Positions 25,974 to 33,956 of a stretch of DNA of 64,000 bases are shown piece by piece. Each line of letters starts with the position of its first letter. Position 1 is the first letter of the stretch. Position numbers and translations under genes: made by a program. The notes beneath the pieces were generated by a model. It did not search any database. It was not told the origin of the DNA and worked only from the letters and a program-made list of their open reading frames with translations. Location: the NCBI GenBank assembly GCA_964423465.1, contig CAYRFK010000001.1, positions 1-64,000 of the forward strand. The letters run 5' to 3'. Source of the stretch: VGWF01 sp964423465. GTDB lineage: Bacteria > Verrucomicrobiota > Kiritimatiellia > PWTM01.

Positions 25974-26522
25974 ATGCCTGTGGAACGCTCCAAAGAACGC
26001 CGGACATGGCGTGACTACATCCGGCTGACACTCGCCCAGCGCGGTTCGCCCGAGAGTATCGCGTGGGGCATTGCCATCGGCATGTTCATCGCCTTCACGC
26101 CGACGCTTGGCGTCCAGATCATTCTGGCTCTGATCGTCACCTCCATCGTGCGTGTCAACCGCCTCGCCTCCCTGCCGCCGCTGTTTCTGACCAACGTCCT
26201 GACGGCCGGTCCGGTGTACGGATTCGAGTGCTGGATCGGGGCACAATTCCTTCCCGACGCACGCTCCGTCGAGATGTTGGCGCGGTGGGACAAGGTCCAG
26301 CACCTGATTGCTAACACCGGCATACTGTCCCTCCACGAGAACTGGCGGGACCTGATGAGGATCAGCGGGGATCTCTGGCTCGCGATGTGGATCGGCGGGC
26401 TCTTGGTGGGCGTCCTGTCGGGAGTCCCTGCCTACTTCGTCAGCCTGGCCGTCGTCCGCCGCCACCGGGTCATCCGGGCGCGCCGCCTCCAGGCGCGCGC
26501 CAAGGCCCGACGGCCGGAATAA
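25974..26522 (+). CDS. DUF2062 membrane protein
   Basis: 182 residues with the DUF2062 pattern: an N-terminal amphipathic stretch, GSPESIAWGIAIGMFIAFTPTLGVQ, a second segment (LPPLFLTNVLTAGPVYGFECWIG) and a C-terminal membrane segment (AMWIGGLLVGVLSGVPAYFVSL) followed by a basic tail. DUF2062 proteins are small inner-membrane proteins of unknown biochemical role, often found near cell-envelope genes. It is divergent from pgl with a 95-base gap and appears monocistronic. Confidence 0.82.
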   Translation: MPVERSKERRTWRDYIRLTLAQRGSPESIAWGIAIGMFIAFTPTLGVQIILALIVTSIVRVNRLASLPPLFLTNVLTAGPVYGFECWIGAQFLPDARSVEMLARWDKVQHLIANTGILSLHENWRDLMRISGDLWLAMWIGGLLVGVLSGVPAYFVSLAVVRRHRVIRARRLQARAKARRPE

Positions 26523-26531
26523 AACGACAGA

Positions 26532-26553
26532 GCCCGGGCACGGGCCCGGGCTC
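26532..26553 (-). terminator. Rho-independent terminator of the small basic protein gene
   Basis: AGCCCGGGC and GCCCGGGCT form a nine-pair stem around a short loop. Read on the minus strand the hairpin is followed by CTGTCGTTTTATT, which contains the T-run needed for termination of the gene at 26565-26783. On the plus strand no T-run follows, so it serves the minus gene best. Confidence 0.75.
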
Positions 26554-26564
26554 CGCAATCACCG

Positions 26565-26783
26565 TCAGGCCTTCGCGGCCAGCTTCTTCTTCAGCTTCGC
26601 CGGGCGCTTCAGGAGCGTGCGGACCGCGACCGGGGGCATCACGGCGACCACCGCCTCGGGCATGCCGATGGCGACCAGCCGCTTGCGCTGCATGCGCTGC
26701 CGGCGAACCTTGTCCGCCGTCTTCTTCTTCGGCCGGCTCCGGTTCTTGTTCTTCAGGGTCCGCTGCTTGGTATTCGTAGCCAT
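26565..26783 (-). CDS. Small very basic protein, unknown function
   Basis: 72 residues beginning MATNTKQRTLKNKNRSRPKK and very rich in lysine and arginine, with a hydrophobic middle (MPEAVVAVMPPVAVRTLL) and a Lys/Ala end. A ribosome binding site (AAGAGG) lies eight bases before the ATG and a terminator follows, so expression is likely. Size and charge resemble a ribosomal or nucleoid protein, and it lies divergent to infA, but I do not recognise a family. A nucleic-acid-binding role is a guess from composition. Confidence 0.7.
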   Translation of the reverse strand: MATNTKQRTLKNKNRSRPKKKTADKVRRQRMQRKRLVAIGMPEAVVAVMPPVAVRTLLKRPAKLKKKLAAKA

Positions 26784-26900
26784 GATGCACCTCTTGCTGT
26801 CGGGAATTCCCGGGTGAAGCCCGCACTTATAACACGGCCCGCCCCGGAGATCAACGGCATGCTTGCTTTCGGCAGGCAGCCTGCTACAGTCCCGGCCTGA

Positions 26901-27164
26901 ATGAGGCCAGAACCAAGCAATCAGAATCCAGCGGCAGCCCCGGCCGGAACCGAGGACTGCATCACCGTCGACGGCGTCGTTGCCAAGGTTCTCCCGGCGA
27001 CGATGTACAAGGTCAAACTGCAGAACGGCCACGAAATCCTGGCGCACATCTCCGGTAAGATGCGGAAGCACTTCATCCGCATCACCAATGGGGACCGCGT
27101 GACGGTGGAGATTTCGCCGTACGACCTGACGAAGGGCCGGATCACGTTCCGGCACCGCAACTGA
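26901..27164 (+). CDS. infA: Translation initiation factor IF-1
   Basis: 87 residues. From about residue 19 it matches IF-1: ITVDGVVAKVLPATMYKVKLQNGHEILAHISGKMRK in pieces, GDRVTVEISPYDLTKGRITFRH at the end. IF-1 is an OB-fold protein that occupies the ribosomal A site during initiation. Canonical IF-1 is about 72 residues, so this one has an N-terminal extension (MRPEPSNQNPAAAPAGTED) that looks disordered. No other in-frame ATG, GTG or TTG start gives the standard length, so the extension is probably real. Confidence 0.93.
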   Translation: MRPEPSNQNPAAAPAGTEDCITVDGVVAKVLPATMYKVKLQNGHEILAHISGKMRKHFIRITNGDRVTVEISPYDLTKGRITFRHRN

Positions 27165-27198
27165 CCGGCGCGGCACGGGCCGCCCCGTCCCCCGTTCC

Positions 27199-28116
27199 CT
27201 ACCTCAATCCGAGGCTTTTCAGCGCGCCCCGGAAGTCCGCCGGCACCGGCGCACGCACCACCACGGGGGCATCGCCCGCGGCCGCGGGGAACGACAGCGA
27301 CGCCGCGTGCAGCATCTGCCGCGACAGGAGACGCAACCGCTCGCCGGTCTCGCGCGCCGTCCCGTACGATTTGTCGCCCGCCACCGGGTGCCCCCGCTCC
27401 TCGAGGTGCTTCCGGATCTGGTGCGTCCGCCCGGTCTCGATTTCAAGGCGCAGGTGCGATGCCTCGTCCGTTGCGTCCACCACCGACACGCGGGTGCGCG
27501 CGCTCTGCCCGTCGATGGGGCTCGCGATCTCGCGCAGGTCCCGGCGCACGCGACCGACGGCGATCGCCTCGTACCCCTTGCGGATGCGTCCGTCCCGGAA
27601 CCAGCCCACGGCCTCGTCGAAGACCGCGTCGGACCGCGCCAGAAGCAGGCATCCTGTGGTGTCCCGGTCCAGCCGGTGCACGGCCCGGATCGAAGGATCC
27701 TTGCGGCGGGCACGCATCGACTCCTCGACGCTGCCGTCCCCGTTGGACAGGATCCCCGGAGGCTTGTCGATCACCAGCACCCGATCATCCTCGAAGAGAA
27801 CCTGAAGCTGCGCCACCTCGGGCGCCTCCGTCCGAACCGGCATCGTCGCGAGCGACGCGTACACCTCGATGCGATCCCCCGAGTCGACCTGGTGCCGGGC
27901 CATCCAGATGCGCTTGCCGTTCACGAATACGCAGCGGGCGTCCAGAAGCCGGCGCGCACCGCGACGCGAGAGCTTCATCCGCTCGCCGATCACGACCTCC
28001 AGCGTCCGCCCGTCCTCGACCGGCGTCACCGTCATGCGAACCGGCTGCGCTCCGCCGCGAACCGGAGGACCGTGCTGCGCGGAGGCGCGACGTGGAGTGG
28101 AATGGGGCTTGGGCAT
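27199..28116 (-). CDS. RluA-family RNA pseudouridine synthase
   Basis: 305 residues from the chosen ATG. An S4-like RNA-binding region (LSRRGARRLLDARCVFVNGKR) precedes the catalytic domain with VIDKPPGILS, HRLDRDTTGCLLLA (catalytic aspartate) and ETGRTHQIRKHL. This is the RluA/RluC/RluD type that modifies rRNA or tRNA uridines; the exact site cannot be inferred. A longer reading frame to 28191 and a shorter start near residue 28 are both possible, as no strong ribosome binding site marks 28116. Confidence 0.88.
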   Translation of the reverse strand: MPKPHSTPRRASAQHGPPVRGGAQPVRMTVTPVEDGRTLEVVIGERMKLSRRGARRLLDARCVFVNGKRIWMARHQVDSGDRIEVYASLATMPVRTEAPEVAQLQVLFEDDRVLVIDKPPGILSNGDGSVEESMRARRKDPSIRAVHRLDRDTTGCLLLARSDAVFDEAVGWFRDGRIRKGYEAIAVGRVRRDLREIASPIDGQSARTRVSVVDATDEASHLRLEIETGRTHQIRKHLEERGHPVAGDKSYGTARETGERLRLLSRQMLHAASLSFPAAAGDAPVVVRAPVPADFRGALKSLGLR

Positions 28117-28177
28117 GCGGGCATCGTAGTCAGCCCCGGCCCGACGGTCAACGTCGGGGCAAAGGGCGGAGGTTTGG

Positions 28178-28300
28178 CGTTCACGGTTCAAGGTTCACGG
28201 TTCACGGTTCAAGGTTCACGGTTTGTGCTTTCCGCATTGGGGTTTGGGATTTGTTTCGTGCTTCGGGATTCCGATTTCGTGCTTCCCTTTCGGGTGCGGG
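28178..28300. repeat. GGTTCAAGG/GGTTCACGG array (R5) plus ATTTCGTGCTTC words
   Basis: At 28178-28223 units GGTTCAAGG and GGTTCACGG repeat five to six times. Directly after, 28236-28300 has loosely repeated words (GGGATTTG, TTTCGTGCTTC, GATTTCGTGCTTCCC). The block fills the gap upstream of the DUF1080 gene and seems to be non-coding. Confidence 0.7.
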
Positions 28301-28337
28301 TGGACATCGGCAGGCCGGCGGGGTAATCCTACCCGCC

Positions 28338-28973
28338 ATGAAGACATGTCTCGCAATGCTGGCCGCAATGGCCCTCGCCGTCCCCGCCGGGGCGGACGAG
28401 GGGTGGGTGACGATGTTTGACGGGAAGTCCCTCGCCGGATGGAAGTCCAACGACGAGGTCCCCGGGGCCTTCGCCGTCGAGGACGGAACCCTCAAGGTCT
28501 CCGGCGGCCGCGCCCACATCTTCTACGTCGGCGCCGACGGCAAGGCCTCGTTCAAGGACTTCGAGTTCCGCGCGAAGGTGAAGACCACGCCGGGCTCGAA
28601 TTCGGGCATCTACATCCACACCTCGTTCCAGGAGAAGGGCTGGCCGGAAAAGGGCTACGAGTGCCAGGTCAACACCTCCCACAAGGACCCGAAGAAGACC
28701 GGCGGCCTCTACGCAATCCGAGACGTGATGAACGATGCGCCGTCGAAGGACGACGTTTGGTTCGACTATGTCATCCGCGTGCAGGGCCGGACCATCACGG
28801 TCTCGATCGACGGCAAGGTCACCGCCGAGTTCACCGAGCCCGACGGCTGGACGCCGCCCGAGAAGATGCCCGGCCGCAAGCTTTCATCCGGCACCATCGC
28901 CCTTCAAGGCCATGACCCGAAGAGCACCGTGTTCTACAAGGATCTCCGGATCCGCCCGCTGCCGGCCCGGTAA
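28338..28973 (+). CDS. Secreted DUF1080 (3-keto-disaccharide hydrolase) protein
   Basis: 211 residues: signal peptide (MKTCLAMLAAMALAVPAGA), then the DUF1080 concanavalin-like fold beginning WVTMFDGKSLAGWKSN, with AFAVEDGTLKVSGG, GSNSGIYIHTSF, YECQVNTSH and the closing IALQGHDPKSTVFYKDLRI. Some members of this family hydrolyse 3-keto-glycosides outside the cytoplasm; many are uncharacterised. The start is the ATG at 28338, which places the signal peptide first. It is convergent with fucI and the two are separated by a strong hairpin. Confidence 0.88.
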   Translation: MKTCLAMLAAMALAVPAGADEGWVTMFDGKSLAGWKSNDEVPGAFAVEDGTLKVSGGRAHIFYVGADGKASFKDFEFRAKVKTTPGSNSGIYIHTSFQEKGWPEKGYECQVNTSHKDPKKTGGLYAIRDVMNDAPSKDDVWFDYVIRVQGRTITVSIDGKVTAEFTEPDGWTPPEKMPGRKLSSGTIALQGHDPKSTVFYKDLRIRPLPAR

Positions 28974-28980
28974 GAAATGT

Positions 28981-29023
28981 CCAAGGGTTGGACCGGCGCC
29001 CTTGCGGGCCGTCCAACCCTTGG
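28981..29023. terminator. Large hairpin between convergent DUF1080 and fucI genes
   Basis: CCAAGGGTTGGAC (28981-28993) and GTCCAACCCTTGG (29011-29023) are a perfect 13-base inverted repeat with a GC-rich loop that can itself pair. It lies eight bases after the DUF1080 stop and 39 bases from the fucI stop. There is no T-run, so it may act as an mRNA-stabilising or bidirectional structure rather than a classical intrinsic terminator. Confidence 0.65.
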
Positions 29024-29062
29024 AACCCTTCCCATCCCCCACCCGGCTGAAATTCGCGGGTT

Positions 29063-30853
29063 CTACCCGTAGACCGGTCCGAAGTTCGCGCAGGCGCGGT
29101 AGTCGGCGCCCTGCGGATCCTGTGCACCGAACAGGCCCCACGCGCTCGGACGGAACACCTGCTCCTCGGCGACGTTGTGCATCGCCACGGGGATGCGCAG
29201 CACGGACGCCAGCGCGATCAGGTCCGCGCCAACGTGGCCGTAGCTGATCGATCCGTGGTTTGCGCTCCAGTTGTTCATGACGCTGTAGACGTCCGCGAAC
29301 GGACCGCTGCCGGCCAGGTTCGGAACGAACCACGTCGTCGGCCACGTCTGGTTGGTGCGCTGGTTGAGCGTCGCATGCACCTTCGCCGGGATGTCCACCG
29401 ACCACCCCTCGGCGATCTGCAGCACGGGGCCGAGGCCCTTGACGAGGCTCACGCGGCTCATCGTCATCGGCATGCCGCCCTTCGAGAGGTAGCACGACGA
29501 GAACCCGCCACCGCGGAAGTACTCGGTCACCGCCGAGGGCCACGTCGTGGCCTTGAGGCACTTCTTCGCCTCGGCCTCGCTGATCTCCCAGAACGGCTTC
29601 ATCACGGGCTTGCCGCCGCGCGTCTGCTCGCCGGTGCCGTCGAGCGTCGCGGCGCCGGAGTTGATCAGGTGGATGAGCCCGCCCGCGGCGCGGCCGGCCA
29701 GCTTGTGGCCCGTCACGCGCTTCACCGCGTCGGCGCTCCAGAACGTGCGCACATCGGCGAAGATCTGCGCGGTGTTCGTCATCAGATAACCGAAGAGCAT
29801 CGCGACGCCGTTGAGGCTGTCATTCTCGGTTGCGAAGACGTACGGGGCGCGGATGCCGTCCCAGTCGAACGAGGAGTTCAGGATCGCCTCCATGAAGTCG
29901 CCGTTCGGGAAGTGGTCGGTCCACTGGCGCTGGCCCTGGAAGCCGCCGAAGATCGCGTTGTGGCCCAGCGCCTCCTCGCCGAAGCCGGCCTCGCCGAGAC
30001 GCGGATTGCCGACCATCAGGTCGCGGGCGATCATCGTCATCTTGACGGAGACTTCCCACCCGCGGTCCTTGGCCTTGTCGTCATGCCGGCTGCCGGGCTT
30101 GTTGACGTCCTCGCCCTCGGGGCAGTTGGCGCGCGTCCATGCAAGCGCCCGCTTGAACTCCTTCTCGTCGTAGATCTTCTCGTCGATGCGGCGGACGAGT
30201 TCCGTCATGTCAACGGCCTCGACGCGGACACCGAGATAGTCCTCGAGGAACGTCTGGTCGACGATCGACCCCGCGATGCCCATCGACGTGCCGCCGAGCG
30301 ACAGGTACGACTTGCCGCGCATGATCGCCGCCGCCAGACCCGCCTTCGCGAACCGCAGCAGCTTCTCCTGCACGTCCGCCGGGATCGAGGTGTCGCCACG
30401 GTCCTGCACGTCGCGGCCGTAGATGCCGAACGCGGGCAGGCCCTTCTGGTTGTGGCCGGCCAGCACGGCGGCGAGGTAGACGGCGCCCGGCCGCTCGGTG
30501 CCGTTGAAGCCCCAGACGGCCTTCGGCATCAGCGGATCCATGTCCATCGTCTCACTGCCGTAGCACCAGCAGGGCGTGACGGTCAGCGACACGCCGACGC
30601 CGGAGCGCGCAAACTTGTCGGCGCACGCCGCGGCCTCGGCGACGCCGCCGATGCAGGTGTCCGCGATGACACACTCCACCGGCGAGCCGTCGGGATAACG
30701 AAGGTTGGCGGAAAGAAACGATGCGGCGGTCTTCGCCATCGTCATGACCTGCGCGTCGAGGGATTCGCGGACGCCGCGGCGACGGCCGTCGATCGTCGGC
30801 CGGATGCCGATCTTGGGGAACTGTCCGATCCAGCGTGGGGCTTGATTGCTCAT
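29063..30853 (-). CDS. fucI: L-fucose isomerase
   Basis: 596 residues, close to the 591 of E. coli FucI. Recognised by PKIGIRPTIDGRRRGVRESL, CIGGVAEAAACADKF, TEND within FATENDSLNGVAMLFGYLM (metal-binding region) and the late SYGHVGADLIALAS. It converts L-fucose to L-fuculose in the cytoplasm using Mn2+. It lies directly downstream of the alpha-L-fucosidase gene on the same strand, giving a release-then-isomerise sequence. No fuculokinase or aldolase is in the window. Start at 30853 begins the conserved N-terminus. Confidence 0.93.
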   Translation of the reverse strand: MSNQAPRWIGQFPKIGIRPTIDGRRRGVRESLDAQVMTMAKTAASFLSANLRYPDGSPVECVIADTCIGGVAEAAACADKFARSGVGVSLTVTPCWCYGSETMDMDPLMPKAVWGFNGTERPGAVYLAAVLAGHNQKGLPAFGIYGRDVQDRGDTSIPADVQEKLLRFAKAGLAAAIMRGKSYLSLGGTSMGIAGSIVDQTFLEDYLGVRVEAVDMTELVRRIDEKIYDEKEFKRALAWTRANCPEGEDVNKPGSRHDDKAKDRGWEVSVKMTMIARDLMVGNPRLGEAGFGEEALGHNAIFGGFQGQRQWTDHFPNGDFMEAILNSSFDWDGIRAPYVFATENDSLNGVAMLFGYLMTNTAQIFADVRTFWSADAVKRVTGHKLAGRAAGGLIHLINSGAATLDGTGEQTRGGKPVMKPFWEISEAEAKKCLKATTWPSAVTEYFRGGGFSSCYLSKGGMPMTMSRVSLVKGLGPVLQIAEGWSVDIPAKVHATLNQRTNQTWPTTWFVPNLAGSGPFADVYSVMNNWSANHGSISYGHVGADLIALASVLRIPVAMHNVAEEQVFRPSAWGLFGAQDPQGADYRACANFGPVYG

Positions 30854-30885
30854 GAACTTGATTCCTATTTGACTTCCAGAGTTCG

Positions 30886-30947
30886 GGTGGAGGGCCCGGC
30901 TCCGTCCGGGCCGTGCGATCGGCCGGCACGGAGGCCGGCCCTCCACC
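30886..30947. repeat. Paired-hairpin palindromic repeat (family R7), copy 1
   Basis: The outer arms GGTGGAGGG and CCCTCCACC enclose two local hairpins. The first is GGCCCGG-CTCCGT-CCGGGCC; the second is GGCCGGC-ACGGAG-GCCGGCC. The two six-base loops are exact reverse complements of each other. Copy 2 is at 44769-44819 inside a coding gene. The repeat sits between the fucosidase stop and the fucI start. Confidence 0.85.
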
Positions 30948-30961
30948 TTCGGAAATGGTCT

Positions 30962-32806
30962 CTACTTCTTGGGTTCGAGTTTGATCGTGCGGACGTTCAC
31001 GGGTTTCCAGCCCGCGGCGACGGCTTCGAGGCGCAGCACCTGGGCGCCGGCCGGCAGTTCGATGGTGCCTGCCTTGACGCCCTTGTACTTCTTGTAGTCA
31101 CCGGTGTCGGGCGTGGCGACTTCGAGGCGCTTGTCGCCGGCGACGAGGATGACCTTCGATCCGCCGGTATTGCCCGCGTCGAACGACACGTTGTACGCGC
31201 CGGCCTTGTCGACCTTGATCCGCCACGAGGCGGAGTCCTTCGGATCCAGCCAGAACCCGAGGTTCAGGTTGATGTGGCCCTCGGACTTGAGGCCGCCGGT
31301 GGTCTCCGCATTCTCGGGGCGCAGCAGGATCGATCCGTCCTTCTCGGCCAAGCCGACGAAGGGCGCCGTCTCGACCTCGCCGCTGACGTCGAGGACGACG
31401 ACGGAGGCGATCTTGTCCGGGGCATCCTTCGGCACGGCAATGACGACATCCTCGCCGTTCCTCGAGACCTCGAGCGGCGAACCGCAGGCGAGCATCTTCG
31501 CCTTGCCCGTCTTGTTCTTCAGGCCCGGGACGACCAGTTTGCCGTCCGCCGGCCAGTCGAAGACGTGCAGGAAGAGGGTCGTCGTGCGGCCGAAGAGGCC
31601 GCCGCGGACCTTCCGCGTGCAGCGGCCCCACGGCAGGTTGCGGAAGGGGCTGGCGGAGGTGCCGTAGATGGCCTCGCCGTTGACCTTCATCCACTCGCCG
31701 ACCTGCGTCAGGCGCTCGATACTCGGCTGCGGGATCTCGCCCTCGGCGGTCGGGCCGACGTTGAGCAGGAAGTTGCCGCCCTTGCTGACGATGTCGCAGA
31801 GCTTGCGGATGAGGTCCTCGGTGCTCTTCCAGTTCTGGTCGTAGCTCTTGAAGCCCCACGTGTCGTTCATGGTCATGCAGACCTCCCAGTCGCGGCCCTT
31901 GAAGCCGGTGGAGGGGATGTACTGCTCGGGGGTCTCGGTGTCGCCGTGGTAGTTCCCGCCGAGGCGGTTGTTCGAGATGATGCCGGGCTTGAGGGCCAGC
32001 AGCGCATGCAGCGGGGCGGCGCGCTCGGGGGTCATCCACGTCGGAGTATCCCACCAGAGGACGTCGGGCTGGATGTTCTCAAGGATCTCGCGGGTCTGCG
32101 GGATGGCGATCGTCTTGAGGTACTGGTCGAAGTCGCCTTTATTGGCCTCGTCCCAGCTCTCGCCCTCCTTGTAGCCGGACTTGGCGCCGCCCGGATGGGT
32201 CCAGTCCTGCGCCTGCGAGTAGTAGAGCCCGAACTTGAGCCCCTGCTTCCGCACGGCGTCGGCCAGCGGCTTGATCAGGTCGCGCTTCGCGCCCGCCGCG
32301 TCCACGGCGTCCCACGTGCTCGCCTTGGAATCGAACAGCGCAAAACCGTCATGATGCTTGGAGGTGATGACCACGTAGCGCATGCCCGCCTTCTTCGCGA
32401 GGGCGGCCCACGCATCGGGATCGTACTTCGCCGCCGTGAACTTCGGCGCGAAGGCCCTGTATTCCGCGACCGGGATCTTGCCGCGGTTCATGATCCATTC
32501 GCCGATGCCGGCGATCTGCTGGTCCTTGTAGGTACCGGCGGGCACGGCGTAGACGCCCCAGTGGATGAACATCCCGAACTTGTCCTCGCGGAACCAGGCC
32601 ATCCGCGCATCGCGCGCCGCCTTCGATTCCTCCGCCACCGCGGGCACCGCGGGCGTGGCCGCCACCGCAGGCGTCTGCACGGCCGCCGGGGCCGCCGCCG
32701 CGGTTTTCCGCAGCGGGACCGGGGCCCGCAGATCCGCACCGTATGCAGTCGCCGCCGCCGTCACCACGGCCGCCGGCACGATCATGAACCTTCCGCACCT
32801 TGTCAT
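30962..32806 (-). CDS. Secreted alpha-L-fucosidase, GH29
   Basis: 614 residues. Signal peptide at the N-terminus, Ala/Pro/Val-rich linker, then a GH29 barrel with FGMFIHWGVYAVPAGTY, KKAGMRYVVITSKHHDGFALF, DVLWWDTPTW (the aspartate of WWD is the expected nucleophile) and NFLLNVGPTAEGEI. A C-terminal beta-rich region from about residue 480 may bind carbohydrate. It should release L-fucose from glycans outside the cytoplasm. ATG 32806 is preferred over 32821 because GGGGAG lies nine bases upstream. It is followed by fucI and divergent from an AraC-type regulator. Confidence 0.93.
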   Translation of the reverse strand: MTRCGRFMIVPAAVVTAAATAYGADLRAPVPLRKTAAAAPAAVQTPAVAATPAVPAVAEESKAARDARMAWFREDKFGMFIHWGVYAVPAGTYKDQQIAGIGEWIMNRGKIPVAEYRAFAPKFTAAKYDPDAWAALAKKAGMRYVVITSKHHDGFALFDSKASTWDAVDAAGAKRDLIKPLADAVRKQGLKFGLYYSQAQDWTHPGGAKSGYKEGESWDEANKGDFDQYLKTIAIPQTREILENIQPDVLWWDTPTWMTPERAAPLHALLALKPGIISNNRLGGNYHGDTETPEQYIPSTGFKGRDWEVCMTMNDTWGFKSYDQNWKSTEDLIRKLCDIVSKGGNFLLNVGPTAEGEIPQPSIERLTQVGEWMKVNGEAIYGTSASPFRNLPWGRCTRKVRGGLFGRTTTLFLHVFDWPADGKLVVPGLKNKTGKAKMLACGSPLEVSRNGEDVVIAVPKDAPDKIASVVVLDVSGEVETAPFVGLAEKDGSILLRPENAETTGGLKSEGHINLNLGFWLDPKDSASWRIKVDKAGAYNVSFDAGNTGGSKVILVAGDKRLEVATPDTGDYKKYKGVKAGTIELPAGAQVLRLEAVAAGWKPVNVRTIKLEPKK

Positions 32807-32870
32807 TGGCATGCTCCCCATGTTGCGGCGGGCAGCATGCCCCGCCCCGCCCCGCGGGGCAATCGCCGTG

Positions 32871-32898
32871 CTTGACTTGAAGGTGTCATTTCTTGACC
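32871..32898. promoter_or_regulatory. Direct-repeat candidate operator for the AraC-type regulator
   Basis: CTTGACTT at 32871 and CTTGACCT at 32892 are direct repeats spaced exactly 21 bases, two helical turns, in the divergent region between the fucosidase and the AraC gene. AraC-family dimers typically bind half-sites with this spacing. TTGAC also reads as a possible -35 box toward the regulator. The assignment is inferred from spacing and position. Confidence 0.45.
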
Positions 32899-33050
32899 TT
32901 GTGTTCCGGCGTCTGGACGAAGGACAACCACGAATGAAACGGATTTCACGGAGCCGAACGCGGAGCGCCGACCCCGCAGCCGGGAGGGCCCGCGGCCCCG
33001 CGGGCCGGGGGGGCGGGGAAACTCCATCCCCAGAAAGGTCCGCCGGAACG

Positions 33051-33905
33051 ATGCCGGCCGAACCGAGTTACTTCAGCGCACGGGTTTCGGCCGCGCGGCG
33101 CTTCTACCTGCGCCTTGCGCCGGGGCGCGGGCGACCGCTGACGGTGGTGAGCGGCGGCTGGGAGCAGTGCCGCGCGGACTATGCGATCCGCCGCCCGGGC
33201 TTCCCCCACACCGCGCTGGAGTTCGTGGCGCGCGGCGCCGGGGAACTGCGGCTTGGCGGGCAGACGTGGGCGCTCGCGCCCGGAGCGGCCTTCGTCTACG
33301 GACGCGGCGTGCCGCACAGGATCCGCACCGACCCCGACGCACCGATGCTCAAGTACTTCGTCGTGTTCGCCGGCGCCGAGGGGCGCGACCTGCTCCGCAC
33401 CTGCGGGCTCAAGCCGGGCACCGCCTGCCGCGTCGCGCGGCCGGAGCCGGTGCAGCAGGTCTTCGACGACCTGATCGACCACGCCCTCGGCGACCATCCC
33501 GACCGCCAGCGCCTGTGCGGCGTCGCCCTTGAGTACCTGATCACGCGCATCAATTCGCTCGCCGTGCCGTTCGACGAGGGCGGAACGCAGGCGCTGGCGA
33601 CCTACCAGCGCTGCCGCGCGTTCATCACCGCCGAGTACCTGCGCGTGCAATCGCTGCCGGAGATCGCCGCCGCCTGTCACGTGGACGGCGCCTACATCTG
33701 CCGCCTCTTCCGCCGTTACGGCCGCGAAAGCCCCATCCAGTTCCTCCGCCACCTCCGCATGAACCGCGCCGTGGACCTGCTCCTGAATCACGGACGGATG
33801 GTCAAGGAGGTCGCGTCCGAACTCGGCTTCAGCGACACCCACAACTTTTCCCGCGCCTTCCGCCAGGCCTTCGGGGTTTCCCCGGCCCGGTTGCGGAAGG
33901 CGTAG
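33051..33905 (+). CDS. AraC-family transcriptional regulator
   Basis: 284 residues. The N-terminal cupin-like sensor has GAGELRLGGQTWALAPGAAFVYGRGVPHRI in pieces. The C-terminal double helix-turn-helix includes LPEIAAACHVDGAYICRLFRRY and VKEVASELGFSDTHNFSRAFRQAFGVSPARLRK. It probably senses a sugar and activates the divergent fucosidase-isomerase pair. ATG 33051 has GGAACG just upstream and begins at the sensor domain; an ATG at 32936 would add a disordered arginine-rich extension. Confidence 0.9.
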   Translation: MPAEPSYFSARVSAARRFYLRLAPGRGRPLTVVSGGWEQCRADYAIRRPGFPHTALEFVARGAGELRLGGQTWALAPGAAFVYGRGVPHRIRTDPDAPMLKYFVVFAGAEGRDLLRTCGLKPGTACRVARPEPVQQVFDDLIDHALGDHPDRQRLCGVALEYLITRINSLAVPFDEGGTQALATYQRCRAFITAEYLRVQSLPEIAAACHVDGAYICRLFRRYGRESPIQFLRHLRMNRAVDLLLNHGRMVKEVASELGFSDTHNFSRAFRQAFGVSPARLRKA

Positions 33906-33956
33906 GGGGGGGCGGACAGCGTGGCGTCCAGTGCACACAGAAGGGAGAGACCGGAA

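Noticed and set aside
29177..32875. A 1232-codon open frame on the plus strand opposite fucI and the fucosidase
   Set aside because: It is antisense to two well-supported genes, is Ala/Arg/Val/Asp-rich with no domains, and arises from high-GC codon bias.
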